Notes: generated by a model from the sequence alone, not told the origin. A DNA stretch of 39,157 nucleotides from Pseudomonadota bacterium (GCA_021847835.1 JAJZPR010000026.1:1-39157); one strand, 5' to 3'. Counted from the first letter of the stretch, positions 8,317-19,139 are shown. Translations and numbers: made by a program.

Positions 8317-8838
8317 ATGAAACCCATGAAAGCATTGATCATCAGCGCGGACCTTTTCGAGGATTCCGAGCTGCTGTACCCCTGCTACCGGTTGCAGGAA
8401 GAAGGTCTGAAGGTGGACATCGCCTCTCTTGCCGCAGGAAAAATTACCGGCAAGCATGGATACGAGGTTGCCGTGAACAGGACATTGCGGGATATCGACC
8501 CTGATGATTACGGCATACTTGTTCTTCCGGGCGGGAAAGCGCCCGCGGCCCTGCGCAAGGAACCGGCCGCCGTCAGAATCGCGCAGGATTTCATGCTCGG
8601 CAACAAACCAGTCGCCGCCATTTGTCATGGGCCGCAAATCCTCATCACGGCAGGCGTTCTGCGGGGCCGGCATGCCACCTGCTACCGTTCGGTTGCCGAA
8701 GAGTTGAAGGAATCCGGCGCTCGCTACGAAGACAGTGAGGTCGTGGTGGATGGCAACCTGGTTACCTCCAGGCAGCCTTCCGATCTGCCCGGCTTCATGC
8801 GTGAAATCGTCAGCTTGCTGAAAAAGTCGGCGGCATGA
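8317..8838 (+). CDS. DJ-1/PfpI family protein
   Basis: A 173-residue single-domain member of the DJ-1/PfpI superfamily. The nucleophile elbow A-I-C-H-G-P places the reactive cysteine at residue 103 with His104 next to it, and Glu18 is in the position that usually tunes the cysteine. VLPGGKAPAALR and the C-terminal VDGNLVTSRQPSDLPGF are typical of the PfpI branch. Members have been described as stress-related deglycases, glyoxalases or peptidases; the sequence does not decide between these. A TGGAG before the ATG at 8317 supports this start; a second ATG is three codons in. It is probably co-transcribed with the two small genes before it. Confidence 0.92.
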   Translation: MKPMKALIISADLFEDSELLYPCYRLQEEGLKVDIASLAAGKITGKHGYEVAVNRTLRDIDPDDYGILVLPGGKAPAALRKEPAAVRIAQDFMLGNKPVAAICHGPQILITAGVLRGRHATCYRSVAEELKESGARYEDSEVVVDGNLVTSRQPSDLPGFMREIVSLLKKSAA

Positions 8839-8910
8839 ACAACCTCCTAGAATGGATATTGGGAAGGTTCTTTCTTCTTTTGAAACTGGCCACAAACATG
8901 GAGCGCAAAA

Positions 8911-9405
8911 ATGAAAACCCAATTCACTGACTTCCACCCTGTCCGGCGGGACCGCATGGTACAGGACACTCGGCACGACACCTACAAGATCAAGCACAAA
9001 CTGCCGGAACCCACGGTTTGTCCGCAATGCGGGGCGGTGTTTCACGAGGGGCGCTGGCAATGGCTGCCCAGGCCTGCCGGGGCGCACGAGGAAATGTGCC
9101 CGGCCTGCCACCGTGTCAAAGACGAATTCCCGGCTGGATATGTGACTATCGGCGGTTCGTTCTTCAGGGATCATCGCGAGGAACTGCTGCATTTGGCCAA
9201 AAACGAGGAGGCAAGGGCGAAGGCTGAACATCCGCTGAAACGGATCATGAAGATCGAAGACCAGGATGACGGCATTCTGATCACCACCACCGACATCCAT
9301 CTCGCGCGCGGCATCGGCGAGGCGCTGCACCATGCCTATCAGGGCGAACTGGAGTTCCACTACAACGAGAAGGAAAACCTGCTGCGCGTGATCTGGGAAC
9401 GTTAA
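8911..9405 (+). CDS. Zinc-ribbon protein of the BCAM0308 type
   Basis: A 164-residue soluble protein with one four-cysteine zinc-ribbon: CPQCG at about residue 37 and CPACH at about 63. A basic helical stretch rich in Glu/Lys/Arg follows, then a C-terminal beta-rich part (DGILITTTDIHLARGIGEAL). The layout recalls the BCAM0308-type proteins and the zinc-ribbon of NMD3-like factors, but I cannot assign a function. GGAGCGCAAAA directly before the ATG is a clear ribosome site. The stop overlaps the convergent malQ stop by two bases (9403-9405 against 9402-9404), so no intergenic space is left for a terminator. Confidence 0.75.
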   Translation: MKTQFTDFHPVRRDRMVQDTRHDTYKIKHKLPEPTVCPQCGAVFHEGRWQWLPRPAGAHEEMCPACHRVKDEFPAGYVTIGGSFFRDHREELLHLAKNEEARAKAEHPLKRIMKIEDQDDGILITTTDIHLARGIGEALHHAYQGELEFHYNEKENLLRVIWER

Positions 9406-11591
9406 GGCCGCTCCCGTCGCAGGGCCTGGATGATACCTGTGAGAAAAGGGCTGTCGCGCCAGGCTTCCAGGTCGAGGGGCAGCTTGAGCCGCCAGCAGGG
9501 ATAGACCGCTTCCGTGGTGCCGGGGAGATTGGGCTGCTCGGCGACGCCGAAGCCGTCTTCCATCTGCACCAGCAGCAGCTTCGAGGGCGAGCGCGCGAGA
9601 TAGGCGTAAACCGCCTGCGCGAGTTCCGCGCTCATCTCGGGAAAGGATTCCGGATGCGCGCCTGCGCCGGGCGGCAACAGGCCCTCGCCCGCCAGGGCTT
9701 CCAGCAGGTGCGTGCGGTCCGCGTTGCGCGAGGCGATCTGGCGGATGCGCACCTCTTCCGATGGAAAAAGCCGCAGGCGTTCGCGCAATTCGATGTCCAG
9801 GCCCCGCCAGAATCCGGCCAGGGTGGGCAGGTCGTGGGTGGTGACGGCGGCGGCGGCCTGTTCCGGATAGTCGCGCGGCGGCTTCATGCGCGCATCGTCC
9901 CTGCGCTCGAAATACAGCAGGCGCGTGGACAGCACTCCCATGGGATGCAGGGCGTGGCGCACCTCGTCCGGCACCGTGCCCAGGTCCTCGCCCACCACCA
10001 GGCAGCGGTTGCGCCGGCTTTCCAGCGCCAGAATGCCCAGCAGGTCATCAAAGGGATAGGAAACGTAGGCGCCATCGGCTGCGGGCAGGCCGCGTACCAC
10101 CCAGAACAGGCGGTAGAGGCCCATGACATGATCCATGCGCAGGGCCCCGGCAAAGGCCATGTTGGTGCGCAGGATCTCGATGAAGGGCTCGTAGGCGGCC
10201 TCACGCAGCTTGTGCGGTATCCATGGCGGCAGGCCCCAGTCCTGGCCCAGCAGGTTGATTTCGTCCGGCGGCGCGCCCGTGCTCGCGCCCAGGGCATGAA
10301 GGTCGCGCAGTGTCCAGGCCGCCGCGCCGCCCTCGGCCACGCCGATGGCCAGGTCGGACATGATGCCGATGCCCAGCCCGCATTCCAGCGAGCGCCGGCC
10401 GGCCGCGTCCAGTTCCATGAAAGCCTGCCATTGCAGGTATTCGTAGAACTCGACCCGTTCGAGATTGGCCGCGCAGAATGCCGCAACCTCGGGCGCGTGC
10501 TGGTCGTGGTAGGCCGCCGGCCACCCGGGCCAGCCCCAGACCGACTCGTCCCGGGCATGGAAATGCTCCTGCAGCGCCTCGAACTGGGCCAGCTTGCGCA
10601 GGCTTTCGCCATGCTCCGCCTGGAAGGCGCGAAATTCCCGGGCGCGCGAAGTGCCGCGAGCGAGGTGCCGGGCCCGGAAATGCGCATACAGCAGTTCGAG
10701 TATCTCGCGCTTGGCTTCGAAGACGCCGCGATAGTCCACTTGGGGGGCGTCGCGCAGCGCTTTCAGACGGGACTGGAATTCGGGCGCGGCGATGCGGGTC
10801 CGGGCCGGTTCGCACTCGGCGAAATCGGCGATCGCCTCGACGTCGAGGTAGAGGGTATTGAACCAGACACGGCTGGACGGGCTGTAGGGGCTGGCGTGCT
10901 CCGGCGCTTCCGGAAACAGGGCGTGCAACGGGTTCAGCAGCACCGTGGCGGCGCCCTGCTCGGCGCAGAATTCCTGCATGGCGCGCAGATCGCTGAAATC
11001 GCCCATGCCCCAGTTGCGCGCCGAGCGCACGCCGTAAAGCTGCGCGGAAAATCCCCAGAGCCGGCCATTTCCTTGTATTGCCGGCGGGGTGTAACAGGTT
11101 TGCGGAGCGACGATCAGCCGCATCCCGCCATGCGTTTCCTCGCCGCATTGAACCGAAAAATGGTGGTAGCCGGGCTCGATGCCCGGGTCGATCGCGAGTA
11201 CACGCCGCACGTACTCACGGCCATCCAGATGGGTGCGCCCGCCTTCCTCAAGCGCGGCGGGCACGAATTCCCCGCCCAGCTCCTGCCCGTATTCGGTGCG
11301 CAGCCGCCACTGCCAGGCGGACTGTTCGAGCGTTGCGGGGAGGCTCAGCGGAATGCGGCATGGCCCGGAAAACTCGCGCACCACCAGGACCGGCGGCAGC
11401 AGGCGGCACCACTGCCGGCGCTCGTGGTCGCGCAGGGAGCTTTCGGCCGCGGCATCGTCCTCGGCCGGCACTCCCATGGCGGCAAGGATCGCGCGCTTGG
11501 TGCGCTCGCTGGTGGGGCGATGTTCGCCCCAGATGGTGTAGTACTCCTGATGGACGCCGTATACCGTGCACAACTGATCGAGCGTGCTCAC
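9402..11591 (-). CDS. malQ: 4-alpha-glucanotransferase (amylomaltase)
   Basis: A GH77 enzyme that transfers alpha-1,4-glucan segments between maltodextrins in the cytoplasm, in glycogen and maltodextrin turnover. The three catalytic acids sit in recognisable motifs: the nucleophile Asp in LRMDHVMGL, the acid/base Glu in VVGEDLGTVP and the stabilising Asp in TTHDLPT. An N-terminal non-catalytic part of about 140 residues makes it the long proteobacterial type (729 residues from this start). The start is uncertain: GTG at 11591 has AGGGGA about eight bases upstream and matches where homologues begin; GTG at 11621 gives ten more residues. It lies about 110 bases after the slipin gene. No other glycogen gene is present. 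Confidence 0.94.
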   Translation of the reverse strand: MSTLDQLCTVYGVHQEYYTIWGEHRPTSERTKRAILAAMGVPAEDDAAAESSLRDHERRQWCRLLPPVLVVREFSGPCRIPLSLPATLEQSAWQWRLRTEYGQELGGEFVPAALEEGGRTHLDGREYVRRVLAIDPGIEPGYHHFSVQCGEETHGGMRLIVAPQTCYTPPAIQGNGRLWGFSAQLYGVRSARNWGMGDFSDLRAMQEFCAEQGAATVLLNPLHALFPEAPEHASPYSPSSRVWFNTLYLDVEAIADFAECEPARTRIAAPEFQSRLKALRDAPQVDYRGVFEAKREILELLYAHFRARHLARGTSRAREFRAFQAEHGESLRKLAQFEALQEHFHARDESVWGWPGWPAAYHDQHAPEVAAFCAANLERVEFYEYLQWQAFMELDAAGRRSLECGLGIGIMSDLAIGVAEGGAAAWTLRDLHALGASTGAPPDEINLLGQDWGLPPWIPHKLREAAYEPFIEILRTNMAFAGALRMDHVMGLYRLFWVVRGLPAADGAYVSYPFDDLLGILALESRRNRCLVVGEDLGTVPDEVRHALHPMGVLSTRLLYFERRDDARMKPPRDYPEQAAAAVTTHDLPTLAGFWRGLDIELRERLRLFPSEEVRIRQIASRNADRTHLLEALAGEGLLPPGAGAHPESFPEMSAELAQAVYAYLARSPSKLLLVQMEDGFGVAEQPNLPGTTEAVYPCWRLKLPLDLEAWRDSPFLTGIIQALRRERP

Positions 11592-11703
11592 ACTCCGGTC
11601 CCCTGTTTTCGTTCGGGCCACATTGGCCCAGGCACACCCCTGCCAGTGTGCACCCCGCTTGTTTCAATTCGTCCATCCGGCCATGCCGGGGAGGCCTGCC
11701 CGT

Positions 11704-12471
11704 TCAGGTTTGATCTGTGCCCTTCTTCGACAGGATGCTGAAAATGTCGACCGGCAAGGGAAAGACGATGGTCGAGGACTTGTCGCCTGCAATCGCCGAC
11801 AGCGTCTGCATGTACCGAAGCTGCATGGCCTCGGGCTGCTGCGCCAGCATCTGCGCGGCCTGCAGCAGTTTTTCGGACGCCTGCAGCTCGCCTTCGGCGT
11901 GGATCACCTTGGCGCGGCGCTCGCGCTCTGCCTCGGCCTGTTTGGCGATGGCGCGCACCATGGTCTCGTTGATGTCGACGTGCTTGATCTCCACGTTCGA
12001 GACCTTGATGCCCCAGGCATCGGTCTGCGCGTCCAGCACCTGCTGGATGTCCACGTTCAGGCGCTCGCGCTCGGCCAGCATCTCGTCCAGCTCGTGCTTG
12101 CCGAGCACGGCGCGCAGGGTGGTTTGCGCGAGCTGGCTGGTCGCGTTGAGGAAATCCTCCACCTGGATGATGGCGCGCTGCGGATCGACCACGCGGAAAT
12201 ACACCACCGCATTCACTTTCACCGAAACGTTGTCGCGCGAGATGACATCCTGCTCGGGCACGTCGAACACCACGGTGCGCAGATCCACCCGCACCATCTG
12301 CTGCACGCCGGGGATGACGATGATGAGGCCGGGACCCTTCACCTTCCAGAAACGGCCCAGCATGAAGATCACGCCGCGCTCGTATTCGCGCAGGATGCGC
12401 AGCGAGGACAGCACCAGCAATATCAGCAGGATGAACAGTCCGGAAAACCCCAGGTCGATTCCAAATCCCAT
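11704..12471 (-). CDS. Slipin (stomatin/prohibitin-like SPFH protein)
   Basis: A 255-residue membrane-anchored SPFH protein. One N-terminal hydrophobic segment (residues 7-27) is followed by the SPFH core beginning [25 protein letters not shown], then an Ala/Glu-rich helical region that drives oligomerisation. The ATG at 12471 has AAGGAG seven bases upstream; a further ATG two codons earlier is too close to that site. Slipins form ring or cage assemblies with the NfeD partner in the membrane, and here the nfeD gene lies directly upstream with a 2-base gap, the usual pairing. The role is membrane quality control or microdomain organisation by family knowledge. Confidence 0.93.
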   Translation of the reverse strand: MGFGIDLGFSGLFILLILLVLSSLRILREYERGVIFMLGRFWKVKGPGLIIVIPGVQQMVRVDLRTVVFDVPEQDVISRDNVSVKVNAVVYFRVVDPQRAIIQVEDFLNATSQLAQTTLRAVLGKHELDEMLAERERLNVDIQQVLDAQTDAWGIKVSNVEIKHVDINETMVRAIAKQAEAERERRAKVIHAEGELQASEKLLQAAQMLAQQPEAMQLRYMQTLSAIAGDKSSTIVFPLPVDIFSILSKKGTDQT

Positions 12472-12473
12472 TT

Positions 12474-13823
12474 TCATTCTCCTTTCGGGCCAACAAGCGA
12501 CACGGTCAGGGTCAGGTCTTTCCTCCCCGTGACCTTCACGGGCTGTCCGGGCCTGAGCGGCTCGGCAGCTTGCACTTTCCACAGCTCGCTGTGCACCCTG
12601 GCCCAGCATTGGCCGTTTTCGCAATTGACGACTTCGCCCGTGCTGCCGATCAGTTCCTCTTCCCCGCTGACCACGGGGCGCCGTCGGGCCTTGAGGGCGA
12701 AGCCGACGATGGCGGCGATGGTCACCGCGCTGATGAGCGCCAGGCCGACGATGAGGCCGATGGGAATGCCGAAGCCGGGCACGTCGGTGTCGATGAGGAT
12801 CACCGCGCCGAAGACGAAGGCCGCGATGCCGCCCAGGCCCAGGATGCCGAAGCTGGGCATGAAGGCCTCAGCCACCATGAAGGCAATGCCCAGCACGATG
12901 AGGGCCAGGCCGGCGTAGTTCACCGGCAGCTGCTGCAAGGCGTACAGCCCCAGCAGCAGGCAGATGGCGCCGACCACGCCGGGCACGCCGAAGCCGGGAT
13001 TGTAGAACTCGAAGAACAGGCCGTAGATGCCGATCATCATGAGGATCAGCGCCACGCCGGGCGAGGTGATCGCGGTCAGCAGCCGCGTGCGCCAGTCGGC
13101 CTCGAATTTCACCACCGGGGCGGCGGCCGTGGCGAGCACGACTTCGCTGCCGCTGGCCAGCCTGATCTTGCGCCCGTCCACCTGCTTGAGCAGATCGGCC
13201 ATGTCCTCGGCGACGTGGTCGATGACCTTTTGCGCGAGCGCCTCGCGGGCGGACAGGCTGACGGACTTGCGCACCGCCTCCTCCGCCCATTCGGCATTGC
13301 GCCCGCGCAGCTGCGCCAGGCTGCGGATGTAGGCGGCGGCATCGCTCATGGCCTTTTCGGCCATGGCGTCCCTGGGCGGCGGCTTGCCCTCCTCGCCCGG
13401 CTTGGGCGGCACGCCCAGCCCCGGCACGTCGATGGACACCGGCGTGGCCGCACCCAGGTTGGTGCCCGGCGCCATCGCGGCGATGTGGCTGGCATAGAGA
13501 ATGTAGGTGCCGGCGCTGGCCGCGCGCGCGCCGCTCGGTGCGACATAGGTCGCCACCGGGACGGGCGAGGCGAGGATGTCCTTGATGATGGCGCGCATGG
13601 AAGTGTCGAGCCCGCCCGGCGTGTCCATGCGCAGCACCACGAGCTGCGCACCCCCGTCCGCGGCGCGTTTCAGCCCGCGCGTGACATGATCCGCCGTCGC
13701 CGGCCCGACGGCGCCGTCCAGTTCCATGGTCAACACCGGCCTGGCGAATGCGGCCACAGACGCCAGCCACAGCAGCAAAAGCCAGCCCGACAATAACGGC
13801 ACTCTATTCGGACGCAAGTGCAT
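12474..13823 (-). CDS. nfeD: NfeD membrane-bound serine protease
   Basis: A long-form NfeD of 449 residues. A signal peptide-like stretch (about residues 9-28) precedes a ClpP-type protease domain with [16 protein letters not shown] and the serine in [13 protein letters not shown]; this half should face the periplasm. Four or so hydrophobic segments follow (about residues 240-370), and a C-terminal OB-fold NfeD domain ends the protein ([10 protein letters not shown] to LTLTVSLVG). Such proteases are known to cleave the C-terminal tail of their stomatin partner, which is the next gene. The start is uncertain: ATG at 13823 is very close to AGGGG, and a TTG two codons later is better spaced. Confidence 0.92.
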   Translation of the reverse strand: MHLRPNRVPLLSGWLLLLWLASVAAFARPVLTMELDGAVGPATADHVTRGLKRAADGGAQLVVLRMDTPGGLDTSMRAIIKDILASPVPVATYVAPSGARAASAGTYILYASHIAAMAPGTNLGAATPVSIDVPGLGVPPKPGEEGKPPPRDAMAEKAMSDAAAYIRSLAQLRGRNAEWAEEAVRKSVSLSAREALAQKVIDHVAEDMADLLKQVDGRKIRLASGSEVVLATAAAPVVKFEADWRTRLLTAITSPGVALILMMIGIYGLFFEFYNPGFGVPGVVGAICLLLGLYALQQLPVNYAGLALIVLGIAFMVAEAFMPSFGILGLGGIAAFVFGAVILIDTDVPGFGIPIGLIVGLALISAVTIAAIVGFALKARRRPVVSGEEELIGSTGEVVNCENGQCWARVHSELWKVQAAEPLRPGQPVKVTGRKDLTLTVSLVGPKGE

Positions 13824-13881
13824 TCCCCTGTAAAGAAAGAACTGCCCGGCTGCAAGCAACAAGCCTGGCTCGATTTTTATA

Positions 13882-13910
13882 TTTATAGCTTATTGATCCG
13901 GAACGAATAA
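13882..13910 (-). promoter_or_regulatory. Possible sigma-70 promoter for nfeD-slipin
   Basis: Read on the minus strand, TTATTC (13905-13910) and TATAAA (13882-13887) are separated by 17 bases and lie about 60 bases before the nfeD start in an unusually AT-rich pocket (13870-13915). The -10 element is good and the -35 weak. The rest of the gap 13824-14035 shows nothing else I can name. Confidence 0.4.
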
Positions 13911-14035
13911 TATTGCCTCCTCTCCTTCTGGGGCGAGATGGGGGCTTCGCAGAGCATGCTCCGCGCCTGTCGAGCGGTTCCGGCATACCTGCCGGGACAC
14001 GCCCTGCAAGGGAGGGTCAGCGGTGAGGGGAAAAC

Positions 14036-14057
14036 GGGGGGGCATCTTATTCCCCCC
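14036..14057 (-). terminator. Possible terminator at the end of the ATPase operon
   Basis: On the minus strand a run of six G (14057-14052) and a run of six C (14041-14036) can pair around a short A/T-rich loop, followed by G and TTTTC. The atpD stop codon (14047-14049) lies inside the loop. This would end the long minus-strand hydrogenase/ATPase transcript. The T run is short, so efficiency is uncertain. Confidence 0.45.
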
Positions 14058-14655
14058 TCAACACCTTGATCTGAAACAGCGTATTCCGCTCATCCTCCTC
14101 CAGCGCCTGCTTGATGTGCGACACGGTGGCGCGGTAGCGCGGGATGATGTTGTACCTCAACGCATTCACGCGCTTCTGGGTCTTGCGCTGCTCGACCACG
14201 AAGCGGCGCAGGGCGTTTTCGGCTTCGCCCAGCTTGGCGAGGAAGGCGATGAGCTCGGTCATTTTGGCGCGCGCTTCGTCAAAGCTGGTGTCGGTCCACA
14301 TCAGGCCGACCGGCTGCAGCGGCAGCGTCTTCGCCTGCACCGAGGGGTATTCGACGCCGACCGAGGAACGGTGCGTGATCTCGACCTCGACCGAGGGGCC
14401 GAGGCCGAGGCTGGCGTGGCGCAGGATCTGGCTGCCCATGCGCAGTTCGCAGATCGCCACCCAGCGGTAGGCTTCCTGCAATTTCATTTCGGCTTCGAGG
14501 CGCATGCTGCGGTATTCCCTGAGCCGGTCCTGCACCACGCGCGTGAGCAGCTCGCGCTTTTTTTCCAGCATGTCGTGGCCCTGGGTGAGGAACTTCACCT
14601 GGCGGCCGAGCTGCAAGAGGGCGTTGCGCGTGGGCGGGACTTTGAGGCGTTTCAT
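14047..14655 (-). CDS. atpD: V/A-type ATPase subunit D
   Basis: A 202-residue central-stalk subunit. It starts MKRLKVPPTRNALLQL, the usual V/A-type D start, followed by a long N-terminal helix (KFLTQGHDMLEKKRELL) and a long C-terminal helix (RRFVVEQRKTQKRVNALRYNIIPRYRATVSHI), the antiparallel coiled coil that turns inside the A3B3 head. An upstream in-frame extension would translate the CACAGAG repeat at 14671-14798 and is not credible. No ribosome site stands before the ATG; the inserted repeat, 16 bases upstream, may have displaced it. It is the last gene of the ATPase run. Confidence 0.93.
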   Translation of the reverse strand: MKRLKVPPTRNALLQLGRQVKFLTQGHDMLEKKRELLTRVVQDRLREYRSMRLEAEMKLQEAYRWVAICELRMGSQILRHASLGLGPSVEVEITHRSSVGVEYPSVQAKTLPLQPVGLMWTDTSFDEARAKMTELIAFLAKLGEAENALRRFVVEQRKTQKRVNALRYNIIPRYRATVSHIKQALEEDERNTLFQIKVLRGE

Positions 14656-14670
14656 GATTTCAAAAAGCCA

Positions 14671-14798
14671 GCCACAGAGAGCACAGAGGACACAGAGAGA
14701 AAACCGCTTCTTCGTGACGCACAGCTGATTGTCAGATTGGGGCTGGCTGCATGCCCATGCCGACAGATTTTCTCTGTGAACTCTGTGTCCTCTGTGGC
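14671..14798. repeat. CACAGAG-type inverted repeat between atpB and atpD
   Basis: The left arm at 14672-14703 (CCACAGAGAGCACAGAGGAC...) and the right arm at 14768-14798 are inverted copies with a spacer of about 64 bases. Each arm is about three copies of a 9-10 base unit, CACAGAG plus two bases. In the transcript it would form a hairpin of some 28 pairs. It is one of four such elements in the window, all between co-directional genes of an operon. Confidence 0.85.
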
Positions 14799-14818
14799 AT
14801 GGGGTGGGGTTTTCATAC

Positions 14819-16219
14819 TCATTCGGCAATCGCAGCCTTGTAACGCGCTTCGAGATCCTTCTCCGACAGGCGCGTGAGGGCCTCTTTCGGCAGCAGCGAC
14901 AGCACTTCCCAGGCGAGGTCGAGGGTCTGGAAGATGGTGCGGTCTTCGCGCTCGCCCTGGCTGACGAAGCGGTTCTCGAAGGCTTCGGCGAACTGCAGGT
15001 AGCGGTTGTCCTCCTCCGACAGTTCTTCCGCGCCGATGATGGCGGCGAGGCTCCTCACTTCCTGCGCCTTGGCGTAGGAGGCGAACAGCTGGCTGGCGAC
15101 GCGGGCATGGTCCTCGCGCGTCACGCCCTCGCCGATGCCGTCCTTCATCAACCTCGACAGCGAAGGCAGCACCGCCACCGGCGGCTGCACGTTGGCGGCG
15201 GCGAGCTCGCGCGACAGTACGATCTGGCCTTCGGTGATGTAGCCGGTGAGGTCGGGCACGGGATGGGTGATGTCGTCGGACGGCATGGACACCACGGGAA
15301 TCAGGGTGATGGAACCTGCCTTGCCGCGAATGCGGCCGGCACGCTCGTAGATTTCCGCGAGGTCGGAATAGAGATAGCCGGGAAAGCCCTTGCGCGCGGG
15401 CACGTCGCCCTTGCCGGTGGCGATCTCCCGCAAGGCCTCGGCGTAGTAGCTCATGTCGGTCATCACCACCAGCACGTGCATGCCGAGATCGAAAGCCAGG
15501 TACTCGGCGCAGGTCAGTGCCACGCGCGGCAGAATCAGGCGCTCGATGGGCGGGTCGTCGGCGAGGTTGACGAAAGTCGCCACCTGCCCCAGCACCCCGC
15601 TCTCCTCGAAGCTTTCCTCGAAGAAGCGCGCATCGCTGTGCGACACGCCCATGGCGGCGAACACCAGCGCGAAATCGCCGTGGCTCTCCGCTTTTCCGGC
15701 GTGCAGCAGCTTGGCCTGGCGCACGATCTGCGCCGCCAGCCGGTTGTGCGGCAGGCCCGAGCCTGAGAACACCGGCAGCTTCTGTCCCCTGACGAGCGTG
15801 TTCATGCCGTCGATGGTGGAAATGCCGGTCTGGATAAACTCGCGCGGATAGGCGCGCGCGGCGGGGTTGATGGCGGCACCGTTGACGTTGCGCGACAATT
15901 TGGCAACGATGGGCGGGCGGCCGTCGCGCGGCCGTCCCACGCCGTTGAACACGCGCCCCAGCATCTCGGGTGCCAGCGCGAGTTCGAAGGGCTTGTCGAG
16001 AAAGCGCACCCAGGTGCGTTCGAGGTCGAGGTTGTCGGTGCCCTCGAAAATCTGCACCAGCACCAGCTCGGCGGAAGTGCGGATGACCTGGCCGTTGCGG
16101 CGCCGGCCACGGTGATCCTGCACCACCACGCGGTCGCCGAGCGCGGCTTCCGGCACGTTGCGCATGGCGAGCAGGCCGCCGCGCGCCCAGGCAGCAGAGC
16201 TGTATTCAAGCGATGACAT
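14819..16219 (-). CDS. atpB: V/A-type ATPase subunit B
   Basis: The 466-residue non-catalytic head subunit. After the beta-barrel domain, the place of a P-loop holds FSGSGLPHNRLA, the degenerate form usual for V/A-type B subunits, and ISTIDGMNTLVRGQKLPVF precedes it. The C-terminal part has the expected SLSRLMKDGIGEG and DNRYLQFAEAFE segments. Family length is about 460, so it is complete. A GGGGAA eight bases before the ATG is a good ribosome site. It is separated from subunit A by about 125 bases that hold a CACAGAG inverted repeat. With A it forms the hexameric head; its nucleotide sites are regulatory. Confidence 0.96.
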   Translation of the reverse strand: MSSLEYSSAAWARGGLLAMRNVPEAALGDRVVVQDHRGRRRNGQVIRTSAELVLVQIFEGTDNLDLERTWVRFLDKPFELALAPEMLGRVFNGVGRPRDGRPPIVAKLSRNVNGAAINPAARAYPREFIQTGISTIDGMNTLVRGQKLPVFSGSGLPHNRLAAQIVRQAKLLHAGKAESHGDFALVFAAMGVSHSDARFFEESFEESGVLGQVATFVNLADDPPIERLILPRVALTCAEYLAFDLGMHVLVVMTDMSYYAEALREIATGKGDVPARKGFPGYLYSDLAEIYERAGRIRGKAGSITLIPVVSMPSDDITHPVPDLTGYITEGQIVLSRELAAANVQPPVAVLPSLSRLMKDGIGEGVTREDHARVASQLFASYAKAQEVRSLAAIIGAEELSEEDNRYLQFAEAFENRFVSQGEREDRTIFQTLDLAWEVLSLLPKEALTRLSEKDLEARYKAAIAE

Positions 16220-16255
16220 GAAGCATCTTCCCCGAATTGGCTTCTATAAAAGCCA

Positions 16256-16333
16256 GCCACAGAGGACACAGAGGAACACAGAGAAAGGCTTTGCCTACGG
16301 GTTCTTCTCTGTGTTCTCTGTGTCCTCTGTGGC
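16256..16333. repeat. CACAGAG-type inverted repeat between atpA and atpB
   Basis: The left arm (16257-16286, CCACAGAGGACACAGAGG...) and the right arm (16305-16333) match as inverted copies with one inserted base, around a spacer of only about 18 bases. This is the tightest and best-paired member of the family in this window. It ends 36 bases before the atpB start (read on the minus strand) and begins 12 bases after the atpA stop. Confidence 0.87.
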
Positions 16334-16345
16334 TTGATGTCATCT

Positions 16346-18153
<1,808 letters not shown>

Positions 18154-18157
<4 letters not shown>

Positions 18158-18783
18158 GCCGCGCCACCTGCCTGATTGAACAAGCTGTCCATGATGACGC
18201 CCAGCACTTCGTCCTGCATGCGCGCGAGGCGGCCTTCGAAGGTGTTGTCCACACGCAGCCTGCCGTCTTCGCTGCGCACCAGCATGCCGCCGCTGGCGTG
18301 ATCCGCCATGGCCGCCAGTTCCACCTTGCGGCCCGGCGCAGCCTGTGCGGCAAGGGAATTCCAGAGCGGACGCAGCGCATCGAGGTCGCGCGGGTTCAGT
18401 TCCGCAACCAGGCCGCCTTCCGGCATGGCACGCGCAGCTTCGGCGAGATAGGTCTGCAGCACCTTGTGATAGCGCGCCGTATCCTGTGTCAGTCTGTCCA
18501 GACGCGCGCGCACTTCCGCCAGCACGTCCTGCGCCAGCGCCCAGCGCAGGCGATCGTGCTCGCTGTCCATGCGGATTTTCGCGGCCTGGATGATCTGGCG
18601 GCATAGTTGCTCCGCTTCCAACTGGTAGCGCTGCTCCTCGCCCTTTTCCAGCTTGCGCAGCCTGGCCTGCAGTTCCTGGCTGATCTGTCCGCTTGCCTCG
18701 CGCGCCTTGCGCAAATGCTGGTCGGCCAGGCCCATGGCCTGCGCGTAGAGCAGGCCTTCGAGTTTTTCGGTGTGCTGGCTCAA
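18154..18783 (-). CDS. atpE: V/A-type ATPase subunit E
   Basis: A 209-residue peripheral-stalk subunit. The first half is a long charged helix (KAREASGQISQELQARLRKLEKGEE), which pairs with the small G/H subunit, and the second half is the globular domain that caps the head (VAELNPRDLDALRPLW). The start codon is TTG at 18783, with GGGAG just upstream, and it overlaps the stop of subunit F (TTGA). Its own stop overlaps the start of subunit A. These tight overlaps suggest coupled translation of F, E and A. Length matches the family. Confidence 0.88.
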
Positions 18784-19130
18784 GCCGCTCCCCCGGACAG
18801 GCCGATCAACCTGTCCACGTCAGAATGGAAATCACCCGCCCCGGCCAGCGAGGGAACCTGCACCACCACGACCCGCCCGCCCTCGGCGCGCACGCGCTGC
18901 AGCCAGGGTCCAGGCTCGTCGGCGAGGCCGGACTCGATCAGCACCAGTGCCTTTTGCTTGCCTGAAACCAGCGACTTGAGCAGGGCCTCGAGTTGCTCGC
19001 CGGTGGCATTGGCCATCACTTCCACGCCCGCCAGCCTGAAGCCGTCCATGAGCGCAGGCGAGCCGAGCGCGACGATGCGGGTGGCTGCGCGGTTAGGAGT
19101 GAGGGGTGAGGGGTGAGGCGTGTGGTCCAT
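18780..19130 (-). CDS. atpF: V/A-type ATPase subunit F
   Basis: A 116-residue central-stalk subunit with the Rossmann-like fold of the family: RIVALGSPALMDGFRLAGVEV, then ALVLIESGLA and RVVVVQVPSL. It connects with subunit D and modulates the rotor. The first twelve or so codons are odd: they are made of the TCACCCC heptamer tract at 19094-19122 and give HTPHPSPLTP, which does not belong to the family. The true fold begins at about residue 15. The only ATG is at 19130, with no ribosome site, so translation probably depends on coupling to subunit K, whose stop is 9 bases upstream. Confidence 0.88.
   Translation of the reverse strand: MDHTPHPSPLTPNRAATRIVALGSPALMDGFRLAGVEVMANATGEQLEALLKSLVSGKQKALVLIESGLADEPGPWLQRVRAEGGRVVVVQVPSLAGAGDFHSDVDRLIGLSGGAA
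19094..19122. repeat. TCACCCC heptamer tract at the start of atpF
   Basis: On the minus strand the first codons of atpF contain two perfect TCACCCC heptamers and a third changed to TCACTCC. The tract closely matches the one at 33516-33545. G-runs of four lie on the plus strand here, but only two complete ones. Confidence 0.75.
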
Positions 19131-19139
19131 TGGGCGTAA

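Noticed and set aside
11584..12918. 444-codon open frame opposite the slipin and nfeD genes
   Set aside because: Antisense to two recognised genes, spans their border and has no recognisable domain.
14656..14829. N-terminal extension of atpD by 58 residues
   Set aside because: The extra residues are only the translation of the CACAGAG repeat arms (Cys- and His-Arg-rich), and the family start MKRLKVPPTRNAL is internal.
16256..16333. Rho-independent terminator between atpA and atpB
   Set aside because: The stem is strong but no T run follows on the minus strand, and a stop here would cut off two essential head and stalk genes; I call it a repeat element.
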